Source of the DNA: Fibrobacter succinogenes
GTDB lineage: Bacteria > Fibrobacterota > Fibrobacteria > Fibrobacterales > Fibrobacteraceae
Length of the DNA stretch: 64,000 nt
Assembly (NCBI GenBank): GCA_902762795.1
Contig: CACWPM010000015.1
Location: forward strand, 1 to 64,000
Direction of reading: 5' to 3'
Below are positions 8,612 through 17,570 of the stretch, one piece after another. Below the pieces are notes generated by a model. That model had not been told where the DNA came from. It saw nothing but the letters and a program-made list of their open reading frames with translations, and did not search any database. A program made the position numbers and the translations under genes. Each line of letters begins with the position of its first letter. Within the stretch, counting starts at the first letter, position 1.

Positions 8612-10747
8612 ATGAAAAAATTTTTGATTTCTACGGCACTGCTCGCCACAAGCACCTTTGCCGCAACAATTTCAGTTGATCCCGCCTCTACAGCACAGAA
8701 AGTCGTCGGATTTGGTGCAGGCGCCGCCTACTACCAGAGCTGGATTACAGCCATGAGCTCATCCATGCAGAAGGACTTCTACGACACCGCATTCACGGGC
8801 CTCAATCTATCCTTACTCCGTATTGGAAACTGGAAACAAGAAGACACGACAAGCATCGCTGCAGATGCTGCCATCGTCAAAGCCGGTAAACAGCGCCTTG
8901 GAAACCACCTCAAAATCGAGATGTCCAGCTGGTCTGCGCCGGGACGCCTCAAACCAAGCGGCAACGTAAATGGCAGCGTGAATGGGCAAAAGATCAAGAG
9001 CCAAAACACACTCAAATCGTCTAGCAACGACCCCTACGGAAAATACGTCTATAGCGAATTCGCCCACTGGTGGAAAACTTCTTTGCAATCCTACGAACAG
9101 ATGGGTATTGCACCAGACTACATCAGTTTGCAGAACGAACCGGACATGGAAGCGGACTACGAAGAAACGCTGTTCGAACCTACCGAGACCGGAGAAATCG
9201 CGGGCTACAAGCAAGCTCTCCAGGCCGTACGCGATTCGATTAGCACGCTTACGAACCCGCCAAAAATCCTCGGGCCAGAACCGCTCGGCATCGGCTACAA
9301 CAACTTTGAAAAGTACGCCAAGGCTCTCGACAACAACAATCTCGACGGCTACGCTTATCACCTGTACCATGCAGGCGACGGCAACGATAATTCCGGCACG
9401 AACTACCTTAATCCGGAAAATTTCCGCAAGGCGATGACCAATATCGCTAAAAATTATGGCAGCGATGCAAAGCCCATCATCATGACTGAATTTTGCACGA
9501 TGGAAAGCGCTGTACGCGAACAGGACATGCTAGGCCTTGCACACATCATGCAAGTCGGCTTCACAAGCGGCAAACTCAATGCCTACATTGCCTGGGAACT
9601 CTTCTGGGGCGAACAAAATGGACAGCTCATCGGCGTTTGCCCAGGTAACGGATGGAGCAGTTGCACCGAAGAAAAGCTCTACATCAACCCCGAATACCAC
9701 GCCATGCGGCACTACTCCAAGTTCGTAAATCCGGGCTGGCGCGTTGTAAGCACCACAAGCGATGGCTACGATCTTTACGCAGTAGCCTTCCGCAGTGCTG
9801 ACTGCGATTCCATCTCCGTTATCGCAATCAACAAGGGCGCAGCACAGAGCTTGAACCTTTCCGTAAACGGCTACAATCCAGTTTCTGCAGTCCAGTCCGT
9901 CGAAAGCGGCGCAAAGAGCAAAGCAATTACCGCAGGCGCCACCATCGACGCTCCAGCAAAATCAATCACGACGATCGTGTTCACCACGAGCAATACAGCA
10001 GCCCTCCAATGCGAAGACTCCCCCATTGAAGATCCTTACATTGACCCGTCAAAGCAAATTGGCGATTCACTCGTCATTGTGGATTATGCCAACGAAACTT
10101 CAGCCGGTTCTTGGAAGAGCGATGAAACACTCGGCAAGGTCACCTTCGAAACGACAGAGCTCGATGGCGTTTCCAAGTACGTCAAGGTCCCGCTCGCCGC
10201 TTGTGCTCAAGACGAATGTGGCTACCAGCACGCCCTCTTTACAATCCCGGATGCCGTAGCAGTGAAAGACCCGCTCACAGAATGCAAGGAACTCGTGTTC
10301 ACCATGCGTAGCATCAATACCGAAGACGCCTCCGTGAACATCGGCGGCGCAGGAGGCAGCACCTGGAGCAGCTATCAGTATGGCAACACAGCTCCCGCGG
10401 GTTCGTGGGCCGAAGTTTCCGTCCCGCTCGACAACGAAAAGGATTCTACTGGAGCACCCTTCGGTTCCACGCAACTTTCTTTCAACAGCGACAATGAAGG
10501 TATCTACATTGCAAAGATCATTGCAATCGGTTGCGGTGGCAGCTCCGCCATCAAGAGCTTCCGCACAAACATCGCTGCAATAAACAAGAACGCCGAAGCC
10601 GCGATTTTCGACTTGAACGGAAATCTCGTATGGAAGGGTCTCCAAAGCGAAGCTCTCAACGACAACGGAACGCTCAAGCCGCGCCTCCGCCAAGGCGCCT
10701 ACATCTTGAAGACAAAGGCTAACGCCCAGCGCGTCATCAAGAAATAA
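8612..10747 (+). CDS. Secreted GH30-family glycoside hydrolase (probable xylanase) with C-terminal binding module
   Basis: 711 residues with signal peptide MKKFLISTALLATSTFAA. The catalytic region (about 20-400) opens with KVVGFGAGAAYYQSW and LRIGNWKQ. It has the clan GH-A acid/base at Glu176 in SLQNEPDME and nucleophile at Glu293 in IIMTEFCTME, both in the spacing expected of GH30. A beta-sandwich module follows (about 490-665), probably carbohydrate-binding, then a 50-residue tail ending in IFDLNGNLVWKG and GAYILKTKANAQRVIKK, of the type used for secretion or surface attachment in this group. Likely cleaves glucurono(arabino)xylan outside the cell; substrate choice is inferred from family. 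Followed by a clear terminator. Confidence 0.88.
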   Translation: MKKFLISTALLATSTFAATISVDPASTAQKVVGFGAGAAYYQSWITAMSSSMQKDFYDTAFTGLNLSLLRIGNWKQEDTTSIAADAAIVKAGKQRLGNHLKIEMSSWSAPGRLKPSGNVNGSVNGQKIKSQNTLKSSSNDPYGKYVYSEFAHWWKTSLQSYEQMGIAPDYISLQNEPDMEADYEETLFEPTETGEIAGYKQALQAVRDSISTLTNPPKILGPEPLGIGYNNFEKYAKALDNNNLDGYAYHLYHAGDGNDNSGTNYLNPENFRKAMTNIAKNYGSDAKPIIMTEFCTMESAVREQDMLGLAHIMQVGFTSGKLNAYIAWELFWGEQNGQLIGVCPGNGWSSCTEEKLYINPEYHAMRHYSKFVNPGWRVVSTTSDGYDLYAVAFRSADCDSISVIAINKGAAQSLNLSVNGYNPVSAVQSVESGAKSKAITAGATIDAPAKSITTIVFTTSNTAALQCEDSPIEDPYIDPSKQIGDSLVIVDYANETSAGSWKSDETLGKVTFETTELDGVSKYVKVPLAACAQDECGYQHALFTIPDAVAVKDPLTECKELVFTMRSINTEDASVNIGGAGGSTWSSYQYGNTAPAGSWAEVSVPLDNEKDSTGAPFGSTQLSFNSDNEGIYIAKIIAIGCGGSSAIKSFRTNIAAINKNAEAAIFDLNGNLVWKGLQSEALNDNGTLKPRLRQGAYILKTKANAQRVIKK

Positions 10748-10780
10748 TCTTGCGAAGTCTTAGATATTGTTCAAACGCAG

Positions 10781-10808
10781 AACGGCCCGCAAAACGCGAG
10801 CCGTTTTT
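10781..10808 (+). terminator. Rho-independent terminator after the GH30 gene
   Basis: AACGGCCCGC and GCGAGCCGTT-like arms around AAAAC form a GC-rich stem followed directly by TTTTTCT, 33 nt past the GH30 stop. Confidence 0.85.
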
Positions 10809-11116
10809 CTAATTTTTTGAATTTTTTGCATTTTTTACGTCAAAAAAATCCAATTTTTCAAAATTTTGACGTAAAATTCCGTACAAATTAATCATTTTTT
10901 GAAAATAAACAGTCACATTCTTCGTTATTCACATTTTTTTCAGACTATTTTGGTCACATTTTTGAAAAAAAAACTTCAAAAAAAGACAAGAACACTCAAA
11001 ACCGCAAGAAAAAACTCAGATAAAGTAGAATATTTACGTAAAAAAGCGACTTCTTTACACCTTTGTTACGTAAAATTTGGCTTTTTCACAATTTTTTCTT
11101 TTTTCAACGCACTGCA
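10809..11116. other. AT-rich spacer between convergent genes with repeated ACGTAAA sites
   Basis: About 300 bp of very AT-rich sequence with no convincing gene; a 75-codon frame at 10899-11126 is Lys/Phe-rich and lacks a ribosome site. It contains a perfect inverted pair, TTTTACGTCAAAA (10833-10845) and TTTTGACGTAAAA (10864-10876). There are two more ACGTAAA occurrences, TTTACGTAAA at 11033-11042 and TTACGTAAAA near 11066. These look like protein-binding or structural sites, but no flanking promoter is obvious since both neighbours point inwards. Confidence 0.45.
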
Positions 11117-11150
11117 AATAAAATAAATCCGCAACAAACATGCTGCGGAT
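11117..11150 (-). terminator. Rho-independent terminator downstream of gpsA
   Basis: On the minus strand ATCCGCA and TGCGGAT arms enclose a 10-nt loop and are followed by TTATTTTATTT. It lies about 70 nt past the gpsA stop. Confidence 0.75.
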
Positions 11151-11218
11151 CGTCCTCTTTCTGTCGATTATCGCTTTACATTCACTTTAGCGTGCACAAC
11201 CGATAAGCAAGATTCCTT

Positions 11219-12250
11219 TTAAGCCCAGTTTTCGGCCTTGAGTTCGCGGCCCCAGATTTCCTTGACCACGTCTTCGACCTTGCGGTTTTCGAACAACATC
11301 TGATAGACAGCTTCGACAATCGGCATTTCGACGCCGAGCTTCTTTGCGAGAGCACGAGTGCTACGGCAAGTCGGGACACCTTCGGCAATCATCTTCATGC
11401 CGGCAAGAACCTGGTCGAGCGTTTCGCCCTTACCGATGTGTTCACCCACGTAGCGGTTACGGCTGTGCTGGGAGAGACACGTCACGATGAGGTCGCCCAT
11501 GCCGGCAAGGCCGGCAAATGTTTCGGACTTTGCACCGAGAGCCCTGCCCAAGCGGCACATCTCAGCCTGACCGCGAGTGAGAATTGCTGCGCGGGTATTA
11601 TCGCCAATCTTGAACTTGCCACCCGCTTCGAGGCCATAAAGTACACCAGAAGCAATTGCAATCACGTTCTTCACGGAGCCGCAGAGTTCAACACCAACAA
11701 TGTCGGTCGAGGTATAGACGCGGAGGTATGAGCAGCTCATAGCCTTCTGTACAATCTTCGCGGATTCTTCGTTAACGCAGGCAGCGACAATGGCTGTAAG
11801 CACGTGGCGACTCACTTCTTCAGCGTGAGACGGGCCGCTAAAAGCAACCATCTTGTCTTCGGTAAGCCAAGGGACCTTTTCGAGAATGACTTCGCTCATG
11901 AGCTGGTCAGTACCTTCGAGAATACCCTTTGTCGCGCAGACGACAATCGGTTCCTTGCCCTTAGCAGGGGTCCAAGAGCCAAGATTTGCAGCGACGCTAG
12001 CCATGAATTGCGATGGAACAACAATAAGAACCATATCACAACCATCAAGGGCAGCGTGCATGTCGGTCGTATACTTAAAATCAGCCGGGAAAATAACGCC
12101 AGGGAGCTTATCCTTGTACTGGTGCTCCGTAGAAAGCAAATCTACTTCTGCCTGAGAATTGGTCCAAAAAGTGAGCTCGTTCTTGTTTTCGTAAACAACT
12201 TGGCCGAGCGTAAGACCCCAGCCACCGGTACCTAAAACTGTAACTTTCAT
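11219..12250 (-). CDS. gpsA: NAD(P)-dependent glycerol-3-phosphate dehydrogenase
   Basis: 343 residues, the normal GpsA size. It reduces dihydroxyacetone phosphate to sn-glycerol 3-phosphate for phospholipid synthesis. The N-terminal Rossmann motif is VLGTGGWGLTLG. The central region has VVCATKGI, FSGPSHAEEVSRH (the SGPSxAxE signature) and VELCGSVKNVIAIASGVLYG with the catalytic lysine in the VK(N) segment. The C-terminal domain has NTRAAILTRGQAEM and ETFAGLAGMGDLIVTC. PlsY, which uses the product, is encoded next on the same strand, so the two form a functional pair though 320 bp of spacer separates them. Confidence 0.97.
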   Translation of the reverse strand: MKVTVLGTGGWGLTLGQVVYENKNELTFWTNSQAEVDLLSTEHQYKDKLPGVIFPADFKYTTDMHAALDGCDMVLIVVPSQFMASVAANLGSWTPAKGKEPIVVCATKGILEGTDQLMSEVILEKVPWLTEDKMVAFSGPSHAEEVSRHVLTAIVAACVNEESAKIVQKAMSCSYLRVYTSTDIVGVELCGSVKNVIAIASGVLYGLEAGGKFKIGDNTRAAILTRGQAEMCRLGRALGAKSETFAGLAGMGDLIVTCLSQHSRNRYVGEHIGKGETLDQVLAGMKMIAEGVPTCRSTRALAKKLGVEMPIVEAVYQMLFENRKVEDVVKEIWGRELKAENWA

Positions 12251-12573
12251 AATATAGTTCCTAGTTAATAGTCATTAGTCAATGGTTAACATTGCCAAAA
12301 ATCATTGCCGCATATAATCTACAATATTTTACGGAATTGCAGCCATCATTATTCAAAAAATGTAAGCACGCAAAGGAACCCTATCGCTGTCACCCGTACT
12401 TGTCATCTTTGACCACTTAGAGCTTCAGCTCTTATGTGGTCATGATCCGCGAATGGGGACGGGGGCGCCCTTCAGCATTACAAAAATGTAATCCCAGAAT
12501 ACATCGACTCCGCTCAGCACAGGCTCTGTCCGGGATGACAAATGCGATGGTTTCTCTTCCTACCGCCTACTTC
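12251..12573. other. Repeat-rich spacer between plsY and gpsA
   Basis: No gene is supported. The gpsA-proximal part has short TAGTTAATAGTCATTAGTCA-type degenerate repeats (12256-12285). A hairpin spans 12407-12437 (GACCAC and GTGGTC outer arms, AGAGC and GCTCT inner arms) followed by ATGATCCGCG; this partly resembles stem 2 and the right-hand core of the structured repeat family at 30-51 kb, but the left-hand core is missing. A GGGATGACAAATG REP-like end occurs at 12532-12544. Confidence 0.5.
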
Positions 12574-13245
12574 CTACTTAGTCTTACGCTTGCTGCCGAA
12601 GCCGTTTTCAGTGCCGTTGAGGAGGCGCTTGATGTTCGACTTGTGTTTGACGATGACGAACACGGCGACAATCACAGCGAGAATCATCTGGCCGAGGTTG
12701 ATGCTTTCGAAGTAGTATTCCGGGCAAACATAGCCAAAGACCGAAAGTGCGCCGAGAAGCCCGCACCCGAAGATGCTGCCGACAGACACGTATTTCGTGG
12801 TAACTGTAAGGAGAATCCAAAGAGCGAATGCGCAAAGAACCGTCAAGGGAGAAATTGCGAGGAACACGCCAAGTGCGGCAAGCACACCCTTACCACCGCG
12901 GAAACCGGCAAAGCAAGTGAAGCTGTGGCCAAGAATCACGAGGAGGCCAGCAACGAGCGGTACCCATGCGCTGTAATCGGCACCGCCAGCGGCGACCTGA
13001 GCTTCGCACATTTTCTGTGCGATAAACGGTCCGAAAAAGCCCTTGAGCAAATCCATGAACACAACGGGGAGCGCAGGCTTCCATCCAAGCACACGGAATG
13101 TATTCGTGAGGCCCGCATTCTTGGAGCCGTAATCACGAATGTCAAAGTCCTTACCTTTCGCGAGTTTTGCTACCCATATGGCGCTGGGGATCGACCCCAG
13201 CAAGTACGCTATTGGAAGACTCAGTAAACAGTTCAAGTTCTTCAT
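12574..13245 (-). CDS. plsY: Acyl-phosphate:glycerol-3-phosphate acyltransferase
   Basis: 223 residues, multi-pass membrane protein. It acylates glycerol 3-phosphate from acyl phosphate in the first step of phospholipid assembly. Visible PlsY motifs are LLGSIPSAIWVA, DYGSKNAGLTNTFRVLG (GSxNxGxTNxxR type), FMDLLKGFF, and LGHSFTCFAGFRGGKGVLAALG in the third loop. The start at 13243-13245 is required to retain the first transmembrane segment, yet it lies 95 nt inside the upstream der frame, an unusually long out-of-frame overlap. The C-terminal end (GTENGFGSKRKTK) is basic and cytoplasmic. Confidence 0.95.
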   Translation of the reverse strand: MKNLNCLLSLPIAYLLGSIPSAIWVAKLAKGKDFDIRDYGSKNAGLTNTFRVLGWKPALPVVFMDLLKGFFGPFIAQKMCEAQVAAGGADYSAWVPLVAGLLVILGHSFTCFAGFRGGKGVLAALGVFLAISPLTVLCAFALWILLTVTTKYVSVGSIFGCGLLGALSVFGYVCPEYYFESINLGQMILAVIVAVFVIVKHKSNIKRLLNGTENGFGSKRKTK

Positions 13246-14578
13246 CCTTTCTGAGAGTTAACTTTCTATCGAAATTCAAGCGGAGCGGTGCGCCCTGCAA
13301 CTGGAACACGTCGTAAAACTTTTTGAGCAAATAACGCTTGTACGATTCGTCAACAAGTTCCGGCGTACGCGTTTCGATGTCAATAACCGGCGGTTCCACC
13401 ATGATCTGGCAGGCACGCGTAAGCATGACGACACGGCCATTGTGGCTCGGAGGAGCCTTTTCTTGCAAGAAGTTCGCAAAGCTTTCGGCAACGCGGTCAC
13501 GGCCAAGCACTCGGCGGCAGTTGGCATAGACGGTCTGGATAGCCTGAATCACGCGGTTCACGCGCTGGCCTTCTTTCGCACTGATCGAAAGAATCGGCAC
13601 AAATTCAAGCATCGGTTCGCGTTCGAGGAGTTCCTTGACCATGTGGTCAAACGACTTGTCGTTCTTGTTCGGGAGGATATCCCACTTGTTCAGCACGACG
13701 ACGAGACCCTTGCCCGCCTTGCGGATTTCCGTGATGATGCGGTAGTCCTGGATTTCCATGCCGCGCGTGCAGTCGACGACAAGCACGGACAAGTCAGAAC
13801 GGCGAATGCTTTCGAGCGTACGCATGTTGCTGAAGACTTCCACTTCGTCTTCGACGCGAGCCTTTTTGCGAAGGCCTGCGGTATCGGTAACGACAAACTT
13901 TTGTCCATCAACGATAAAGTCACAGTCAATGGAATCGCGAGTCGTTCCCGGGATATCGGAGACCACGGCTCGATCTTCGTTCAACAGGCGATTGAGGAGC
14001 GTACTCTTGCCTGCGTTCGGGCGGCCGAGAATGGCAAAACGCACCGGACGTTCTTCGCGGCGTTCGCCACGCACCGGAGTCGGAAGCACAGAGACCACTT
14101 CGTCCAAAAGCGAAAGGCAAGCGTAGCCGGTCAAGGCACTGATGGTACGCGGCTGGCCAAAGCCGAGCTTGAGGAACTCGTAGCTTTCTTGGCGGTCGCC
14201 CTGCAATTCACTCTTGTTCGCAACAAGAATCACCTTCTTGTCGAGCTTGCGGATAAGACGTGCAAACTGTTGGTCGAGCTTAGTGATGCCCACGCGAATA
14301 TCGACCATGAAAAGCACGAGGTCGGCTTCGTTCACGGCGTTAAAAATCTGGGCACGGACGCTGTCCGCCAAGACGTCGATAGAATCATCGGGCAAGAATC
14401 CACCCGTATCGACAACTGTAAATTCGTGACCCTTGTAAATCGCATTCTGGTAATGACGGTCGCGGGTAACGCCATCGCGGTCGCTCACCACGGCGGCACG
14501 GCGGCCAAGAATGCGGTTGAAGAGGGAGGACTTTCCGACGTTCGGACGTCCAATTATACATACGATAGGTAATTTCAT
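13151..14578 (-). CDS. der: GTPase Der (EngA)
   Basis: 475 residues from the ATG at 14576-14578; a TTG three codons upstream is less likely. Der acts in 50S ribosome assembly. Two tandem G domains are visible: GRPNVGKSS at residues 10-18 with DTGGF and NKSEL, and GRPNAGKST near 184 with DIPGTTRDS, DTAGL and NKWD. A KH-like C-terminal domain ends around LRLNFDRKLTL. About 30 further residues overlap plsY, probably because an earlier stop was lost. AATATA (TATATT on the coding strand) lies 8 nt before the ATG with no ribosome site, suggesting a leaderless message. Confidence 0.96.
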   Translation of the reverse strand: MKLPIVCIIGRPNVGKSSLFNRILGRRAAVVSDRDGVTRDRHYQNAIYKGHEFTVVDTGGFLPDDSIDVLADSVRAQIFNAVNEADLVLFMVDIRVGITKLDQQFARLIRKLDKKVILVANKSELQGDRQESYEFLKLGFGQPRTISALTGYACLSLLDEVVSVLPTPVRGERREERPVRFAILGRPNAGKSTLLNRLLNEDRAVVSDIPGTTRDSIDCDFIVDGQKFVVTDTAGLRKKARVEDEVEVFSNMRTLESIRRSDLSVLVVDCTRGMEIQDYRIITEIRKAGKGLVVVLNKWDILPNKNDKSFDHMVKELLEREPMLEFVPILSISAKEGQRVNRVIQAIQTVYANCRRVLGRDRVAESFANFLQEKAPPSHNGRVVMLTRACQIMVEPPVIDIETRTPELVDESYKRYLLKKFYDVFQLQGAPLRLNFDRKLTLRKDEELELFTESSNSVLAGVDPQRHMGSKTRER

Positions 14579-14592
14579 CGGGCACAAATATA

Positions 14593-15004
14593 GAAATTGT
14601 GTCTAGGGGGCTGGTGTAATTAGGAATTAGGAATTAGGAATTGGTGCTAGTCATCCTCGAAGCGAAGCGTAGGGGATCCATACACTATCGAATGAAATCT
14701 ATAGGAGTTACTAGTTCTGAGTCACTAGTTACTAGAATAAAAATTCGGACAACTGCGGAAGGCGAGAGAGCAACGAGGTCGGTCGCATTCGCTCCCTTTG
14801 AGGCATGAGCCGTGGGGTGTAAAGTGCGGGATTTTAATTGCCCAAAGCATAGCGACCCCAGAGGCACAACGTGCCGACCTCATAGCTAATAACCAATGTC
14901 TAGTAACCAAAAACTAACATCTATTTTCTAAAAATATTATATCTTTATATACGTATTTATTTAGAGTTTTTCCCCACAGGTGGGAAGGACATAGCGAGGT
15001 TATT
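14593..15004. repeat. Mosaic of intergenic repeats upstream of aroE
   Basis: A three-fold AATTAGG direct repeat lies at 14619-14641, and a GTCATCC...GGATCC-type REP hairpin at 14650-14682. A larger fold spans 14770-14881: GAGGTCGG pairs perfectly with CCGACCTC, with GGCACAACGTGCC forming a hairpin inside the right arm. The piece GGAAGGCGAGAG (14757-14768) and CATGAGCC (about 14803-14811) may be a decayed member of the structured repeat family described elsewhere. The last 70 bp (TATATCTTTATA near 14938) probably hold the aroE promoter. No gene is supported. Confidence 0.55.
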
Positions 15005-15946
15005 TTGGCTTCCATAAACGGAAAGACGGAAACTCTTTGCATATTCGGGCATCCGGTTGCTCACAGCAAATCGCCCGCCATGCACAACGCCCTTTTCGAT
15101 GCACTTGGCATCAACGCGGCTTATCTCCCCTACGCCCCCGAACCCGAAAATTTTGCCAAAGCCATTGAAGGCTTCAAGGCGATGAAGTTCCGCGGAGCAA
15201 ACGTCACCATCCCCTACAAGACTGAATTTTTCAACGCAGATGGTTCTGCGCGTCTTGTGGACGAGCTTTCAGAAATTTCGAAGTTCACGGGCAGCGTGAA
15301 CACGCTCTACTGGAAAGACGGAATTGTCGGCGGGACCCTTTGCGGAACGACCACAGACCCGTACGGCTGCATCAGAAACCTCGAAGAACACGGCGTGAAT
15401 CTAACAGGTCGAAAAATAGCCCTTCTCGGAAACGGTGGAGCAGCAAACGCTATCGCATTCACACTCGTCCAACAGCATAACAAACTAACTATCGTTTGCC
15501 GCACAAAAGAAAAGGGTCAAACACTTGCCGATAAACTCAACAAGCAATTCAAAGATGGAATACAAGCTCATGATAGAGACCAGACGATTCACAATCAACA
15601 ATTCTTTGAAACCGATGTCGCAACTTTCGCCGAATTTGCAAGTATTTCTGCAAACTTCGACATCATCATCAACGCAACTTCGGTCGGCATGAGTCCAAAC
15701 ATCGACGCCACCCCCATTACAGACGAATGTCTGCACAAAGATCAAGTTGTCTGCGACATCGTCTACACGCCGCCTCGCACCAAGCTTTTGCAAATGGCCG
15801 AAGCCAAGGAATGTAAGGTCGTCACCGGCGAAGGAATGCTTGTCCACCAGGGGCTCGAAAGCTTTAAAAAATGGTTTCCGAAGGAAACCGAAAATAAAAC
15901 AAACGAAGAACTTACTGCGATTATGCGCAAAGGAATGCAGGGCTAA
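15005..15946 (+). CDS. aroE: Shikimate dehydrogenase
   Basis: 313 residues. It reduces 3-dehydroshikimate to shikimate with NADPH in the chorismate pathway. The start is TTG at 15005-15007, preceded by GCGAGG with suitable spacing; no ATG fits the family N-terminus. Signatures are FGHPVAHSKSPAMHNALF (shikimate-binding SxS), GANVTIPYKTEF (catalytic Lys), LLGNGGAANAIAFTLVQ (NADP loop), INATSVGM and GEGMLVHQGLESF. A single base separates its stop from the aroK-aroB fusion, so the two are co-translated and supply two or three consecutive pathway steps. Confidence 0.96.
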   Translation: MASINGKTETLCIFGHPVAHSKSPAMHNALFDALGINAAYLPYAPEPENFAKAIEGFKAMKFRGANVTIPYKTEFFNADGSARLVDELSEISKFTGSVNTLYWKDGIVGGTLCGTTTDPYGCIRNLEEHGVNLTGRKIALLGNGGAANAIAFTLVQQHNKLTIVCRTKEKGQTLADKLNKQFKDGIQAHDRDQTIHNQQFFETDVATFAEFASISANFDIIINATSVGMSPNIDATPITDECLHKDQVVCDIVYTPPRTKLLQMAEAKECKVVTGEGMLVHQGLESFKKWFPKETENKTNEELTAIMRKGMQG

Positions 15947-15947
15947 T

Positions 15948-17570
15948 ATGAAGAAGCATCTCTACTTTACAGGATTTATGGCCAGCGGCAAGAGCCGTAC
16001 GGGTCGCGCCCTCGCAGACCGTCTCGGACGCCCGTTTGTCGATACAGACAACGTCATTGTAGAACGTACAAAAAAATCTATTAACGATATTTTTGAGCAA
16101 GAAGGCGAAGCCGCTTTCCGCAGGATGGAGCGCAACGTGATCGCTGAAATTGCAAAAAGCGAAAAGCCTCTCGTCGTTTCTCTTGGCGGAGGCGCCCTCA
16201 CGCAGGCCGAAAACTTGAAGGTCATCCGCGAAAATGGAACGATTATTCGTTTGTGGGCTAAGCCCGAGGTACTCAATGAACGCATCGGCCGCAAGAACAC
16301 GCGCCCGCTTTTGGCAAACCTTTCGGACGAAGAACGCCTCGAAAAAATCAAGCAGATGCTGAAAGACCGCGAAAAGAATTACGCAAATGCGGACTTTAGC
16401 GTTGAAAGCTCGAACGACTATTCCGAAACGCACGTCACGGAACGCATCATGCATATGCTCAAATTCTGGGAGAACCATGCACTGGACGTGCATCCGAGCG
16501 AAGGCAACAGCTACCCGATTTTCATTGGCAAGAACATCGTACCGGACGCGGCCATCATGCTCGAGGGACTTCGTCTCTCGCCGACTTACGAATTCTTGAT
16601 TTGCACCGACACGACTATTGCAAAAGAACAAAGCATGAAACTTTCGGAACTTCGTGGCCAGGCAGGTCGTTGCCCCGTGTTCAAGTTCCAAGCCGGCGAA
16701 GGCCACAAGACGCTCCATAACTTGAACCAGCTTTACAGCTTTATGCTGCACCGCGGTTACACCCGCAAGAGCTGCCTTTTGCAATTCAGCGGTGGCGTCG
16801 TGGGCGACATGGCCGGCTTTGGCGCAGCTACTTACCAACGCGGCATCCCGTTCGTGCAGTTCCCGACAACGCTCTTGTCGATGGTCGACAGCTCCGTGGG
16901 CGGCAAGGTGGCCGTGAACCATGCCGAAGGCAAGAACATGATTGGCGCATTCTACCAGCCAAAAGCCGTCGTGTGCGATATTTCTGTACTTAGCACGCTC
17001 CCTCCGACCGAATACCTTGCAGGCCTAGCCGAAATCGTCAAGTACGGAGTCATTTACGACGAGGAATTTTTCACTTATCTTGAAAACAACGTCGAGAAAA
17101 TCAAGGCTCACGACTTTGACGTTTTGAAGCACATGATTTTCCGCAGTTGTGAAATCAAGGCCGAAGTCGTCGGCATCGACGAAAAGGAAGCCGGACTCCG
17201 AGCCATCCTGAATTACGGTCACACGTTCGGGCATGCGATTGAAAAGCTCACGCATTACGAACTGTTCAGCCACGGAATAGCGGTATCGCTTGGCATGAGA
17301 GTGGCTGCACGCGCAGCGGTCCTCCTCGGAAAGTTCACGAAAGAAGAGGAACAACGCCAGAACGCTTTGCTAGACACTCTTGGTTTCCCGAAATACTACA
17401 ACGTGAACGTCGATGACGCATGGGCCGCAATGGCCGTTGACAAAAAGGCGGAAAAAGGCACGCGGGTTTACATTTTGCCTACAAAGATCGGAAAGGTCGA
17501 AAAAGTTTGTAATATTGATAAGGGTATTATTGCAAATGCCTGGAAATCCATCCAGGCGAGTGAGGTTTAG
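15948..17570 (+). CDS. aroKB: Bifunctional shikimate kinase / 3-dehydroquinate synthase
   Basis: 540 residues from the ATG at 15948, just after the aroE stop. Residues about 1-170 are shikimate kinase: TGFMASGKSRTG (P-loop), FVDTDNVI, FRRMERNVI, SLGGGAL and the lid segment RKNTRPLL. Residues about 185-540 are 3-dehydroquinate synthase: SGGVVGDMAGFGAATYQRG, QFPTTLLSMVDSSVGGKVAV, NMIGAFYQPKAV, and NYGHTFGHAIE with metal-binding histidines. The fusion places pathway steps 2 and 5 in one chain, with step 4 (aroE) adjacent. The larger open frame starting upstream at 15747 is out of frame with aroE and not the true start. Confidence 0.95.
   Translation: MKKHLYFTGFMASGKSRTGRALADRLGRPFVDTDNVIVERTKKSINDIFEQEGEAAFRRMERNVIAEIAKSEKPLVVSLGGGALTQAENLKVIRENGTIIRLWAKPEVLNERIGRKNTRPLLANLSDEERLEKIKQMLKDREKNYANADFSVESSNDYSETHVTERIMHMLKFWENHALDVHPSEGNSYPIFIGKNIVPDAAIMLEGLRLSPTYEFLICTDTTIAKEQSMKLSELRGQAGRCPVFKFQAGEGHKTLHNLNQLYSFMLHRGYTRKSCLLQFSGGVVGDMAGFGAATYQRGIPFVQFPTTLLSMVDSSVGGKVAVNHAEGKNMIGAFYQPKAVVCDISVLSTLPPTEYLAGLAEIVKYGVIYDEEFFTYLENNVEKIKAHDFDVLKHMIFRSCEIKAEVVGIDEKEAGLRAILNYGHTFGHAIEKLTHYELFSHGIAVSLGMRVAARAAVLLGKFTKEEEQRQNALLDTLGFPKYYNVNVDDAWAAMAVDKKAEKGTRVYILPTKIGKVEKVCNIDKGIIANAWKSIQASEV

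Noticed and set aside
10899-11126. 75-codon gene in the AT-rich spacer
   Set aside because: Lys/Phe-rich low-complexity translation, no ribosome site, and it runs into the gpsA terminator.
12407-12447. Further copy of the structured element upstream of plsY
   Set aside because: The P2-like hairpin and ATGATCCGCG resemble the right half, but the left core and P1 are absent, so it was not counted.
15747-15947. Upstream extension of the AroKB protein
   Set aside because: These 67 codons overlap aroE in another frame and do not resemble shikimate kinase; the ATG at 15948 fits the family start.
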